Assembly (NCBI GenBank): GCA_016288775.1
Contig: JAEELG010000013.1
Coordinates: 1 to 64,000 of the forward strand
Source of the DNA: Bacteroidales bacterium
Lineage (GTDB): Bacteria > Bacteroidota > Bacteroidia > Bacteroidales > UBA932
Length of the DNA: 64,000 nt
Direction of reading: 5' to 3'
Positions within the stretch are counted from its first letter, which is position 1, and the number at the start of each line of letters is the position of its first letter. Below, piece after piece: positions 18,074 through 27,548 of this stretch. The position numbers were made by a program, and so were the translations under genes. Under the pieces are notes generated by a model. It was not told the DNA's origin. It made no database searches and worked only from the letters and a program-made list of their open reading frames with translations.

Positions 18074-21000
18074 ATGAGTTTGATGTTAATAAGTAAGAAA
18101 TCAACATCGTTACTCAAAGACAGATTATCTTCTCAAAAGGAGGTTTTCTGTCGTTCGCTGTTTCTGTCCGCCCGCTGGTTCGTGCTTTCCCAGGTGGCGG
18201 ACGGGGGCCTGCATTTTATTATCCTTCCCGGCAGGGAAGCCGCCGAATACTGTTCTTCCGACCTGTATAGCCTGACTGAAGGAGACAAGGTGTTTTTCCT
18301 CCCTTCTTCCGGTAAAAACATCGAAAGGAGCAACTACAAATCGTCCCTGGGGGTGCAGCGCACCGCCGCAGTGGAAAAGATACTCAACTACGACGGCACC
18401 AACCTCTTTATTGTCACTTACCCCGAAGCTCTTGAAGAGGCTCTCCCGAACACGGAAAACATAAAGGAGTCGCTGTTCAGTATAAAGACAGGCGACGAGA
18501 TATCCCACGAAAGCATAATCGAAAAACTCGCTGTCCTCGGCTTCGAAAAAGTGGAATTCGTGTCAGCCCCCGGCCAGTATGCGATCAGGGGTTCCATAGT
18601 GGATATTTTCTCCTACTCCCGCAACCATCCCTACCGCATCTCCTTCTGGGGCGACGAAATAGAGAAGATCCACCTTTTCGACTGCAATACCCAACTCTCG
18701 GTTTCCGAAACTTCCCAGGCGGATATAATATCGGATATCATCTCAGAGGGTACCCCGGAAGGGCGCAACATCCTCGAACTGCTGCCGGAGGGCTCCACAG
18801 TGTGGCTCGACTCGTCCGACATGTACAAGGACAAGCCCTTCTTCCAGCTTATTGAAAAATATCGAAGGGTATTAATCGACACCCCCCTGGCACGCCAGGA
18901 CGCCGATCCTGTAACCTTCAACATAGCTCCGCAGCCTGTATTCAACAAGAACTTCGAACTGCTCACTGAAGACATACGCGAAAAGATAGAAAGCGGCTAC
19001 GAAGTGTACATCTACGGCGAGAAGGAGAACCAGCTGAACCGCATTTCCTCCATCCTTTTCCAGAACGGCGGCGTAATACCCAAGTTCGTCAAAGGCAAGA
19101 ACATACACAACGGATTCATCGACCGCGACGACCGCATCTGCTGCTACACCGACCACGAAATCTTCGACCGCTTCCACCGCGTTAGCATACGCCGCAGCGT
19201 CGACAAGACCGAACAACTCACCATCAACGACCTGAACTCCTTCAATATAGGCGACTACGTGGTGCATATCGACCACGGCGTGGGAGTGTTCGGCGGCCTG
19301 GTGCGCATGCGCGACGACTTCGGACGCATGAAGGAGGTGGTAAAAATCACCTACCGCGACGGCGACGTGGTTTTCGTATCCGTGCACGCGCTGCATAAGA
19401 TATCCCGCTTCCGTTCCCGCGACGGCGAGGCGCCGAAAATCAACAAACTCGGGTCCAAGACCTGGATAACCCTGAAGAACAGCGCCAAGTCGCGCGTCAA
19501 GGATATAGCCAAGGACCTCATACAGCTATACGCAAAGCGCAAGGCGTCCAAGGCTTATGCCTTCTCGCCCGACACCTACCTGCAGGAGGAACTCGAATCT
19601 TCGTTCATGTACGAGGACACCCCCGACCAGGAACTGGCATCCAAGGCCGTCAAGCGCGACATGGAGGGCACCTGCCCCATGGACAGGCTGATATGCGGCG
19701 ACGTGGGTTTCGGCAAGACGGAGATAGCCATCCGCGCCGCATTCAAGGCGGCAGTGGACGGCAAGCAGACGGCGGTGCTCGTGCCCACCACCATCCTCGC
19801 CCTGCAGCACTTCACCACCTTCACCGAGCGCCTCAAGAACCTCCCCTGCACGGTGGATTACGTCAGCCGCCTGCGCACCGCCAAGGAAATCACCGACATT
19901 CGCAAACGTCTGGAAACAGGAAAGATAGATATCCTCATAGGAACCCATAAGATACTCTCCGACTCCTTCGTATTCAAGGACCTGGGGCTGCTGGTAATCG
20001 ACGAGGAACAGAAATTCGGCGTAGCCGCGAAAGAGAAACTCCGCAAGCTGCGCACATCCGTCGACACCCTCACCCTTACCGCCACCCCCATCCCGCGCAC
20101 CCTCCAGTTCTCGCTGCTGGGCGCCCGCGACCTGAGCATCATCAACACTCCTCCGCCCAACCGCATCCCCATCCAGACGGAGATAATACTGTTCGACAAG
20201 GACGAAATCAAGAGCATCGTCGAATACGAACTCAACCGCGGCGGGCAGGTGTTTTTCCTGCACAACAAGGTGGAGGAACTGCCTGCGATCTATGAGATCC
20301 TTCACCGTCTCATTCCGGACATGAAGATATGCGTGGCGCACGGCCAGATGGAGTCAAAGGCGCTGGAAAACCGCATGCTGGAGTTCATCCGCGGCGACTA
20401 CGACATGCTGCTCTGCACCACCATCATCGAGAACGGACTCGACATCCCGAACGCCAACACCATCATCATCAACCAGGCGCAGAACATAGGACTGAGCGAC
20501 CTGCACCAGCTGCGCGGCCGGGTGGGACGCTCCAACCGCAAGGCCTTCTGCTACCTGATAGTGCCGCCGCTCACCACCCTCACCGACGACGCCCGCAGGC
20601 GCCTGAAGGCGATAGAGGAATTCAGCGACCTCGGGAGCGGATTCAACATCGCCATGCAGGACCTCGACATCCGCGGAGCCGGCAACCTCCTGGGCGCGGA
20701 GCAGAGCGGATTCATCATGGACATGGGATTCGAGACGTATCAGAAGATACTCGCGGAAGCCATGGAGGAACTCGGCGTGGAAACGGGTATCGTGCGCCAG
20801 AGCGGAAGGGGAAACTTCTCCACCGACTGCACCGTGGAAACCGACCAGCCGGCCATGATTCCCGATGGCTACATCGATATAACAGCCGAAAAGATACGCA
20901 TTTACAAACAGCTTGACTCCCTGCTCTCCGACAAGGAGATAGACCTGCTCAAAACGCAGCTGCAGGACCGTTTCGGCGCCATGACGCCGGAGGTGGAGAA

Positions 21001-21277
21001 CCTCTTCGAAGTGGTGAAGATACGCAACGCCGGCGCGGCGCTCGGATTCGAGAAGGTGATAATCAAGAACGGTATGTTCATAGCCTTCTTCATCTCCAAC
21101 CAGATGTCGCCTTATTTCCGCTCCGACACCTTCGCCAGCATCATCGACAAAGTCAATTCCGGAGTGAGCAACCTGGAGCTGAAACAGAGCGAGGGCAAGC
21201 TCAAACTGATTACCAGAAAAGTGGACAGTTTGGAAAAAGCCCGCTCAATCCTTAGTAAGTTGGAAGAAAATTCGTAA
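18074..21277 (+). CDS. mfd: Transcription-repair coupling factor Mfd
   Basis: 1067 residues, slightly shorter than the 1100-1150 usual. Mfd removes RNA polymerase stalled at lesions and recruits UvrA. The order is an N-terminal UvrB-like module (about 1-330), the RNAP-interacting CarD-like domain ('FNIGDYVVHIDHGVGVFGGLVRM', about 395-455), RecG-type helicase motifs ('ICGDVGFGKTEIAIRAAF' Walker A, 'LLVIDEEQKFGV' DEEQ box, 'TLTATPIPRTLQFSLLGARDLS', 'LRGRVGRSNRKAFCYLI') and a C-terminal TRCF domain. The N-terminus is rather divergent from what I expect. It is followed after 9-30 bases by coaX. Confidence 0.96.
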   Translation: MSLMLISKKSTSLLKDRLSSQKEVFCRSLFLSARWFVLSQVADGGLHFIILPGREAAEYCSSDLYSLTEGDKVFFLPSSGKNIERSNYKSSLGVQRTAAVEKILNYDGTNLFIVTYPEALEEALPNTENIKESLFSIKTGDEISHESIIEKLAVLGFEKVEFVSAPGQYAIRGSIVDIFSYSRNHPYRISFWGDEIEKIHLFDCNTQLSVSETSQADIISDIISEGTPEGRNILELLPEGSTVWLDSSDMYKDKPFFQLIEKYRRVLIDTPLARQDADPVTFNIAPQPVFNKNFELLTEDIREKIESGYEVYIYGEKENQLNRISSILFQNGGVIPKFVKGKNIHNGFIDRDDRICCYTDHEIFDRFHRVSIRRSVDKTEQLTINDLNSFNIGDYVVHIDHGVGVFGGLVRMRDDFGRMKEVVKITYRDGDVVFVSVHALHKISRFRSRDGEAPKINKLGSKTWITLKNSAKSRVKDIAKDLIQLYAKRKASKAYAFSPDTYLQEELESSFMYEDTPDQELASKAVKRDMEGTCPMDRLICGDVGFGKTEIAIRAAFKAAVDGKQTAVLVPTTILALQHFTTFTERLKNLPCTVDYVSRLRTAKEITDIRKRLETGKIDILIGTHKILSDSFVFKDLGLLVIDEEQKFGVAAKEKLRKLRTSVDTLTLTATPIPRTLQFSLLGARDLSIINTPPPNRIPIQTEIILFDKDEIKSIVEYELNRGGQVFFLHNKVEELPAIYEILHRLIPDMKICVAHGQMESKALENRMLEFIRGDYDMLLCTTIIENGLDIPNANTIIINQAQNIGLSDLHQLRGRVGRSNRKAFCYLIVPPLTTLTDDARRRLKAIEEFSDLGSGFNIAMQDLDIRGAGNLLGAEQSGFIMDMGFETYQKILAEAMEELGVETGIVRQSGRGNFSTDCTVETDQPAMIPDGYIDITAEKIRIYKQLDSLLSDKEIDLLKTQLQDRFGAMTPEVENLFEVVKIRNAGAALGFEKVIIKNGMFIAFFISNQMSPYFRSDTFASIIDKVNSGVSNLELKQSEGKLKLITRKVDSLEKARSILSKLEENS

Positions 21278-21307
21278 ATTTGCATTTTGTCAATTAATAA
21301 AGAAGAA

Positions 21308-22036
21308 GTGGCAAACCTGTTGGTGGAAATAGGCAACACGGCCGTCAAGGCAGCCTGGTCGGAGGGGTCCGTACTGGGCAAGACGGTGCGTTACCAGGGC
21401 GAGGGGGTGATGAATTTCATCTCCTCCCTCATCGACAGGCAGACCCCGCTGGTGCTTACGGTGGCCTCCGTGCGCAACGTCACTCCCGAGGAGCGCGAAA
21501 CGCTCGAGGACCTGTGCCAGTATCTGCTGCTTCTTGACCCGTCGCATCCCGATCTGCTGTCTCCCTACGGCGTGCCGGAGTACCTGAGCTACGACCGCGC
21601 GGCGTCGCTGGTGGCGGCAACCCACCTGTTCAAGGGCAAGGCGTGCACCGTCTTCGACCTCGGCACCACGCTCACCGTCGACCGTATCGACGCGCAGGGA
21701 CGTTACGAGGGTGGGGATATATCCCTCGGATGCCGTACGAGGTTCAAGGCCCTCAACCGTTATTCAAAGGCCCTGCCGCTGGTGAACATGCCGGCCGCAG
21801 GCAGGCCTTCTGGCGATCCGCTGACGTCTTCGATCGAGACCGGAGTTATTTCAGGTATAATGTTTGAAATAGAAGGGTACATCCGGTCAAATCCCGAAAA
21901 TATCGTGATTTTTACAGGCGGAGACGCAATTTATTTTGCCAAGCGGATGAAAAACTCCATATTTGTCGTTTGTAATCTCGGATTGATGGGTTTGGCTATC
22001 ATTACTGATGAGTATGTCAAGAAAAACATTCAGTAG
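21308..22036 (+). CDS. coaX: Type III pantothenate kinase CoaX
   Basis: 242 residues from a GTG at 21308; a TTG at 21287 is the alternative. The GTG places the first phosphate motif at residue 7, as in the family. It catalyses the first step of coenzyme A synthesis. It shows 'LLVEIGNTAVKAAW' (motif 1), 'VFDLGTTLTVDRID' (motif 2), 'GGDISLGCRTRFKALNRYSKALPLV' and 'FTGGDAIYF'. Motif 1 normally reads D-x-G-N-T; here the Asp is replaced by Glu. It follows mfd and overlaps the next gene by 29 bases, which suggests coupling to the downstream envelope genes, an arrangement I recall from other Bacteroidales. Confidence 0.9.
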   Translation: MANLLVEIGNTAVKAAWSEGSVLGKTVRYQGEGVMNFISSLIDRQTPLVLTVASVRNVTPEERETLEDLCQYLLLLDPSHPDLLSPYGVPEYLSYDRAASLVAATHLFKGKACTVFDLGTTLTVDRIDAQGRYEGGDISLGCRTRFKALNRYSKALPLVNMPAAGRPSGDPLTSSIETGVISGIMFEIEGYIRSNPENIVIFTGGDAIYFAKRMKNSIFVVCNLGLMGLAIITDEYVKKNIQ

Positions 22037-23336
22037 CCTGCTGCTGTCGCTCGTTATGCTGACGGCTCTCGGCCTGGGCGCGCAAGCCCAGACCTATGGC
22101 AGCTATACCCCCTATTCGATCTTCGGCGTGGGCGACCTCGCCCCGGGTGGAACCGCATACAACAAGAGCATGGGCGGAGTGGGCATAGCGGCCCGTAACA
22201 ACCGCTTCCTCAACCCGATGAACCCTGCGGCCGTCACGGCGCGCGACTCCCTGGCTTTCATGGCCGACTATTCCCTGCTGCAGGACAACAAGATTTTCCG
22301 CCAGGGCGACATGATTTCCGCCTCCAACACTATGAACGTGGCCGACTTCGTGATTTCCTTCCCCATCTGGCGCTCGTCCGCGATGATGGTGGGAATCATG
22401 CCATACAGCGACACCGGATACGGTTACGGCTACCTGGTCACTGACCCCAACGTCATCGGCCGCACCGGTAACGTGAGCTATACCGCTTCCGGCAGCGGCA
22501 GCCTCTACCAGGCCTTCGTGGGCGCCGGCGCCACCTTCTGGAAGCGCCTCTCCATCGGCGCCGAGTTCATCTATCACTTCGGAATGATCGAGAAGACCTT
22601 CACCGAATCCTTCTCGGAGGCCTCCTACAACGGCGCGTCCAACGGTCACAAACTTCAGCTGAACGCTCCCGCCGGCAAGTTCGGACTGCAGTACGAGCAG
22701 CCCCTCGGAGCCAAGAGTTCCCTCACCCTGGGCGCCACCTACAAGACGGCGGCCCGGCTCGGAGGCACCATCGACAGCTACCGCTATTCCACCGGCACCG
22801 CCGCATCCGATACGCTGTACCACAAGAACGGCGCCCCCGGGAACGTGCGCCTCGCCTCCGAAAAGGGCATAGGCCTATCGTTCCGCTACGCCGACAAGTT
22901 CATGGCCGAGGCCGACTACACCCGCTCCGACTGGAGCACCACGGGCATCGACCTGCGCGAGGGAATGACGGGCAACCTTACCACCGGCGCCGGCCGCTCC
23001 GCCTTCAAGGCGGCGATGACCGAAAGCTGGCGCGTGGGCTTCGAATATGTCCCCAACAGGAACGATATCCGCTACTATTACAACAAGATAGCATACCGCG
23101 CCGGGGCCTACTTCAAGAAGGAGTATTTCACCCTCGACGGGAACCCCGTAAATGCTTATGGCATAACTCTTGGCGCCACCCTTCCGGTGTTCCGCTGGTA
23201 CAACGGAATCACTGTTGGTATGGAATTTGGACAGAGGGGTTCGATAAAGAACAACATGATCCGCGAGACCTATGCCAATTTCTCCATCGGATTCAATTTG
23301 TTCGACATATGGTTTGTTAAAAACAGGTACGAATAA
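22008..23336 (+). CDS. Outer-membrane beta-barrel protein of unknown function (coaX-linked)
   Basis: 442 residues (a second ATG two codons in is equally possible). The signal peptide ends at 'GAQAQ'. The mature start 'YGSYTPYSIFGVGDLAPGGTAYNKSMGGVGIAARNNRFLNPMNPAAVTARDSLAF' is reminiscent of FadL/OMPP1-type barrels ('N.NPA' motif). Alternating aromatic strands run to the end ('ANFSIGFNLFDIWFVKNRYE'). It is probably a trimming, lipid-related or small hydrophobic-molecule porin, but no function is known to me. It sits in a cluster with a TPR protein, an LptC-like protein and a PpiD-like chaperone, which suggests a role in outer-membrane building. Confidence 0.65.
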   Translation: MSMSRKTFSSLLLSLVMLTALGLGAQAQTYGSYTPYSIFGVGDLAPGGTAYNKSMGGVGIAARNNRFLNPMNPAAVTARDSLAFMADYSLLQDNKIFRQGDMISASNTMNVADFVISFPIWRSSAMMVGIMPYSDTGYGYGYLVTDPNVIGRTGNVSYTASGSGSLYQAFVGAGATFWKRLSIGAEFIYHFGMIEKTFTESFSEASYNGASNGHKLQLNAPAGKFGLQYEQPLGAKSSLTLGATYKTAARLGGTIDSYRYSTGTAASDTLYHKNGAPGNVRLASEKGIGLSFRYADKFMAEADYTRSDWSTTGIDLREGMTGNLTTGAGRSAFKAAMTESWRVGFEYVPNRNDIRYYYNKIAYRAGAYFKKEYFTLDGNPVNAYGITLGATLPVFRWYNGITVGMEFGQRGSIKNNMIRETYANFSIGFNLFDIWFVKNRYE

Positions 23337-23355
23337 CAATTAACCAAAGAAAGAT

Positions 23356-24687
23356 ATGAAAAAAGTATTTTTAGCAGTGATCAGCCTTACGATGCTGTTC
23401 TCCGGCGCAAGCCTCTTTGCACAGGATATGAGCAAGTATGGCGAGAATGCGTCTGAATGCGTCAAGTACCTTTCCTACTACACGGAGTACTACAAACAGA
23501 AGAATTATGACGACGCCACCCCCAACTGGCGTACGGCATACAAGCTCTGCCCGCCCAGCTGCAGCCAGAACCTGCTTATCCAGGGTTCGGAGCTCGTGTC
23601 CAGGCTCATTGCCAAGAACGCGAAGAACACCGTCATGGTGGAGGGTCTGGTAGACACCCTGCTCACCCTGCAGGACCAGAGGGCCCAGTACTTCCCCAAG
23701 TATGCAGCCACCGCCATGAACAACAAGGCGAGCTATGCGGCAAAATATATCAAGAACGATCCCAAGAGGGTTTACGACATCTATGAGAGTGTGATTGCAG
23801 CCAACGGCGCCGAGACCAAGGCTTCCGTGCTGTTCAACGACTTCAAGGTGGCCGTCGACCTCTACGGCGACGGTGTCGTGGGTACCGAGGAGGTTCTCAA
23901 CCTCTATCAGAGGAACCTCGACATGCTGAACAACATCCAGCCCGCCTCCGAGATCGAGAAGGAGCAGATAGCCAAGTTCCGCACCGACATCGAGACCATG
24001 TTCGGCACCAGCAAGGTGGCCAGCTGCGACGACCTCCTGAAGATCTTCGGTCCCCGCTACGAGGCCAATCCCAACGACCTCCAGCTTGCGACCAACATCG
24101 TCAAGATGCTCAGCCTGGCTGACGACTGCAACAGCAACGACCTGTTCCTGAACGCCGTCACCACCATGTACTCGCTCGAGCCGTCCGCCGATGCAGCGTA
24201 CTACCTGTACAAGCTGCACTCCGCAAGGGGCAACGTGAACGACGCCATCAAGTACATGAACGAGGCAATCGACCGCGACGATTCCGATGTGAAGGACGAC
24301 GCCGGCTATCTCTACGAGCTCGCTGTCTACTGCGTCAAGAACGGCCGCAACGCTACCGCCTACGATGCCGCCACCAAGGTTCCTTCCATGGACGAGACCC
24401 TCGCCGGCAAGGCATACCTGCTCATCGGCACCATCTGGGGTTCCGCATCCTGCGGCGGCGACGAAATCGCCCGCAGGGCTCCCTACTGGGTGGCTTGCGA
24501 CTACATGAACAAGGCCAAGGCCGCCGATCCTTCACTCACCGACGACGCCAACCGTTACATCGGCCAGTACAGCAAGTACTTCCCTCCGGCAGCGGATGCG
24601 TTCATGTACGACGTGACCAACGGTCAGTCCTACACCGTGGTTTGCGGTGGCATGAGGGCGACGACCACCGTCAGGACCGTCAAATAG
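23356..24687 (+). CDS. Periplasmic TPR-repeat protein
   Basis: 443 residues with a signal peptide ending at 'SLFAQ'. The first repeat reads 'ASECVKYLSYYTEYYKQKNYDDATPNWRTAYKLCPPSCSQNLLIQG', and further TPR-like helices come later ('AAYYLYKLHSARGNVNDAIKYMNEAIDRD', 'AGYLYELAVYCVKNGRNATAYDAATK'). Such repeats serve protein-protein contact. There are several cysteines (CPPSC, CGGD) that could form disulfides. It is 19 bases downstream of the barrel protein and 2 bases before the LptC-like gene, so these are one transcription unit. The specific role is unknown. Confidence 0.65.
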   Translation: MKKVFLAVISLTMLFSGASLFAQDMSKYGENASECVKYLSYYTEYYKQKNYDDATPNWRTAYKLCPPSCSQNLLIQGSELVSRLIAKNAKNTVMVEGLVDTLLTLQDQRAQYFPKYAATAMNNKASYAAKYIKNDPKRVYDIYESVIAANGAETKASVLFNDFKVAVDLYGDGVVGTEEVLNLYQRNLDMLNNIQPASEIEKEQIAKFRTDIETMFGTSKVASCDDLLKIFGPRYEANPNDLQLATNIVKMLSLADDCNSNDLFLNAVTTMYSLEPSADAAYYLYKLHSARGNVNDAIKYMNEAIDRDDSDVKDDAGYLYELAVYCVKNGRNATAYDAATKVPSMDETLAGKAYLLIGTIWGSASCGGDEIARRAPYWVACDYMNKAKAADPSLTDDANRYIGQYSKYFPPAADAFMYDVTNGQSYTVVCGGMRATTTVRTVK

Positions 24688-24689
24688 TC

Positions 24690-25325
24690 TTGAGGCGAAA
24701 ATCCGATATTACAATGATGCTGGCAAGCGTTTTCGCGCTTGCCAGTATCGTCGTTTCGTGCGGTGACCATCTGGGCGAAGCCGACATGCTCGACCTGTCC
24801 TCCACCCCCGTGCAGTCCATCGAGAACATGTTCACGGTGCAGACCAAGAACGGCAAGGTGGAAATGCGCATCGAGGCGCCCCTGATGCAGACATACGACA
24901 GCGACACCCTAAAGATCGACCGTTTCCCGAAGGGCCTTTCCGTTTACACCTACAACGACGCCGGCGAGCTGGAGAGCATAGTGTTCTCCGACGACGCTAC
25001 GCACAAGGTGGACAAGAGGCGCCACAAGGACGACACCTGGTCGGCGTTCGGGAACGTGATGATCCACAACGTGATCAAGCGCGAGAGCATGGAGACCGAC
25101 ACGATTTACTGGGACGAGAGCAAGAATGAGATCTACACCGACTGTTACGTCAAAATGTACTCTCCGGACGGTTTCATGCAGGGTTACGGCATGCGCGCCG
25201 ACGACCACGCGCGCAACTCCATCCTGCGCAAACCGTTCAACAGTTACGGCGTTACGGAGAAGGATTCAACCATTGTTGTGATTGATTCTGTGAATTTTAT
25301 TGGTGCTTTCCCAAAAAATTTGTAA
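24690..25325 (+). CDS. lptC: LPS export periplasmic protein LptC-like
   Basis: 211 residues from a TTG at 24690, chosen because it adds the basic 'RRK' before the hydrophobic stretch; an ATG at 24714 is the alternative. A lipoprotein-like signal (IVVSC) is followed by the LptC beta-jellyroll pattern: 'VQSIENMFTVQTKNGKVEMRIEAPLMQTYDSD...FPKGLSVYTYNDAGELESIVFSDDATH', 'WSAFGNVMIHNVI.RESMETDTIYWDESKNEIYTDCYVKMYSPDGFMQGYGMRAD'. In the family it passes lipopolysaccharide from LptBFG to LptA. The lipoprotein form is common in Bacteroidetes. Confidence 0.8.
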   Translation: MRRKSDITMMLASVFALASIVVSCGDHLGEADMLDLSSTPVQSIENMFTVQTKNGKVEMRIEAPLMQTYDSDTLKIDRFPKGLSVYTYNDAGELESIVFSDDATHKVDKRRHKDDTWSAFGNVMIHNVIKRESMETDTIYWDESKNEIYTDCYVKMYSPDGFMQGYGMRADDHARNSILRKPFNSYGVTEKDSTIVVIDSVNFIGAFPKNL

Positions 25326-25330
25326 TTTCG
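25301..25330 (+). promoter_or_regulatory. Promoter of the PpiD-like gene
   Basis: TTG (25301-25303), 19 bases, TAATTTCG (25323-25330), overlapping the stop of the LptC-like gene. The ATG is 44 bases downstream. The -7 box differs from consensus by one base. Confidence 0.5.
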
Positions 25331-25373
25331 CGGCCCATTACTTTTGATTGAATAATAAAAAATAAATAACACA

Positions 25374-27470
25374 ATGGCGGTTCTTCAAAACATTCGCGTA
25401 AAATTCGGCCTGGCGATATCCATTATCATCGCCCTCGCCCTCTTGTCGTTTATCATCGATCCGAACACCCTGGAGTCGGCTCTGAACTCCATGTCGTCCA
25501 AGTACGACGTGGGCCAGATCGCCGGCAAGCGCGTGTCCTACACCGATTTCCAGGAGAATGTCGACAAATTCACCACCATCCATCAGATAGCCACCGGTTC
25601 TTCCGTCCAGAACGAGCAGAACCAGCTGCAGATCCGCAACGCCGCATGGCAGGACTTCCTTGACAGGTACATGTTCACCAAGAACTGCAAGGAAGCGGGT
25701 CTCCGCGTTGGCGCCGACGAGGTCGTCGACCTTACCACCGGCAACAACATCTCTCCCGTGCTGGCTCAGAATCCGGCTTTCGCCGACGAGACCGGGGCCT
25801 ATTCCCCCGATCTTCTCCGCGACTTCGTTCAGAACGACGTCGCATCCGACGAGTCCGGCCGTCTGAAGCTGTTCTGGAATTATCTCCAGAACTCCGTGAT
25901 GGTGCAGAAGTTTTACGACAAGTACGGCGCCCTTTTCACCAATTCCGCATATCTTCCCCAGGTGTTCTCCGACCGTCTGGTCGCCGAGACCAACACCACC
26001 GCAAAGGTTGATTACGTGATGGTGCCGTTCAACTACAACGACAGCACCGTAAAGGTGACCAATGCCGAGATCAAGGCGTATTACAAGGCCCACAAGAAGG
26101 ATTACAAGCAGGCCGCAGGCCGCGACATCGAGTACGTGGTCTATGAGGTCGTTCCTTCCGAGGCCGATATCCAGAAGACCAGCGACGACATGGAGGCAGC
26201 GGCGGCAGAGTTCGCTACCACCACCAACATGAAGGCGTTCCTTCTCAGGAATTCGGAGCGTTCCTACAGCGAGTATTGGTATACCAAGAACGAGCTGGCG
26301 AGCAATCTGTCTTCCGACATCGCAGAGTTCGTTTTCAGCGGCGCAAAGGGAGTGTCTCCCGTTTACAAGAACGGCGACATGTTCCGTTGCGTGCGCACCA
26401 TGGACAGCGCCATGGTTTCCGACTCCGTGTATGTGAAGCATATCCTTCTCCAGGGTATGGACGCCAAGGCCAAGGCCGACAGCCTCTGCGCTGTCGCAGC
26501 CAAGGGAGGCAGCTTCTCCAACCTTGTCGCCATGTATTCCGCCGACCAGAATTCAGCAGCTGACGGAGAGCTCGGCAACCTCGGATGGTTCACCCAGAAC
26601 TATCTCATCCCCGGTTTCGAGCCCGCCATCACCGCCGAGGTCGGCAAGCCGTTCGTGCTCAACACCCAGTATGGCAGCCATGTGGTCCTGGTGTCCAAGC
26701 GCACCAAGCCCGTTGCCAAGAAGCAGGTGGCCATTCTCGAGAAGACCGCCCTTGCAAGCAAGAAAACCTTCAACGAGTTCTATTCCCAGGCCAACCGTTT
26801 CGCCACCCTGGCAGGCGGTACCTATGAGGGATATAAGAAGGCCATCGACTCCACCGGCGTGTATTCGCACCCGATGAACAACGTCACCGAGGCCACTGCG
26901 AACTACGGTTCCGTCAGCCAGGCCAAGGAGATCACCCGCTGGGTCTATGACAACAAGCCCGGAAAGGCTTCCAACATCATTACGGTCAACAACAATTTCT
27001 TCTTCGTGGTGGCCCTGAAGGCCGTTCGCGAGGAGGGATACCAGCCCGTTAACGAGGTGGCCCCCATGATCGACGACATTCTCCGTACCCGGAAGCTGCA
27101 GGAAGTTACCTGCAAGGATGTCGCAGCAAAGATCGAGGGCATGACCGACCTCGAGGAGATTGCTACCGCCCTCAAGGCCGGAAGCAACAGCCGCGAGGAC
27201 GTGTCGTTCAACACCAGTGGCGCCTCCATGCTTGAGCCCGCACTTGTCGGCGCAGCGGCAGCCGCCCCCGAGGGGCAGGTTTGCGGCCCCGTCGCCGGTC
27301 AGGCTTGCGTGTATGTCTTCAAGGTCAGCGACCGCGCCTCCGGCTCGTTCTATACCGCCGAGGATGCAGCCACCACCGAGAAGCAGAAGGCTCAGTACAG
27401 CGCCCAGATGATTGTCCCTACCATGATGGAGTACGACAACGTGAAGGACAATCGCGCCCGCTTCTTCTAG
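25374..27470 (+). CDS. PpiD-like membrane-anchored peptidyl-prolyl isomerase / chaperone
   Basis: 698 residues. A short cytoplasmic N-terminus and one membrane anchor (about 12-28, 'FGLAISIIIALALLSFII') precede a SurA_N-like chaperone region ('VGQIAGKRVSYTDFQENVDKF'). A parvulin domain follows at about 355-445 ('VYVKHILLQGMDAKAKADSLCAVAAKGGSFSNLVAMYSAD...GELGNLGWFTQNYLIPGFEPAI...PFVLNTQYGSHVVLVSKR'), and a C-terminal part reads like a second, degenerate parvulin. It helps outer-membrane and secreted proteins fold as they leave the Sec translocon, which fits the envelope cluster upstream. A strong terminator follows. Confidence 0.92.
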   Translation: MAVLQNIRVKFGLAISIIIALALLSFIIDPNTLESALNSMSSKYDVGQIAGKRVSYTDFQENVDKFTTIHQIATGSSVQNEQNQLQIRNAAWQDFLDRYMFTKNCKEAGLRVGADEVVDLTTGNNISPVLAQNPAFADETGAYSPDLLRDFVQNDVASDESGRLKLFWNYLQNSVMVQKFYDKYGALFTNSAYLPQVFSDRLVAETNTTAKVDYVMVPFNYNDSTVKVTNAEIKAYYKAHKKDYKQAAGRDIEYVVYEVVPSEADIQKTSDDMEAAAAEFATTTNMKAFLLRNSERSYSEYWYTKNELASNLSSDIAEFVFSGAKGVSPVYKNGDMFRCVRTMDSAMVSDSVYVKHILLQGMDAKAKADSLCAVAAKGGSFSNLVAMYSADQNSAADGELGNLGWFTQNYLIPGFEPAITAEVGKPFVLNTQYGSHVVLVSKRTKPVAKKQVAILEKTALASKKTFNEFYSQANRFATLAGGTYEGYKKAIDSTGVYSHPMNNVTEATANYGSVSQAKEITRWVYDNKPGKASNIITVNNNFFFVVALKAVREEGYQPVNEVAPMIDDILRTRKLQEVTCKDVAAKIEGMTDLEEIATALKAGSNSREDVSFNTSGASMLEPALVGAAAAAPEGQVCGPVAGQACVYVFKVSDRASGSFYTAEDAATTEKQKAQYSAQMIVPTMMEYDNVKDNRARFF

Positions 27471-27493
27471 GATAACCCGATTGTGTTTTTATG

Positions 27494-27526
27494 GCGCCGG
27501 AGGACTTGTCCCCCGGCGCTTTTTGT
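27494..27526 (+). terminator. Terminator of the PpiD-like gene
   Basis: GCGCCGG (27494-27500) pairs with CCGGCGC (27513-27519), with GGAC/GTCC continuing inward, followed by TTTTTGTTT. Confidence 0.85.
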
Positions 27527-27548
27527 TTGCCGTGGTGAAGTGTGCGTA

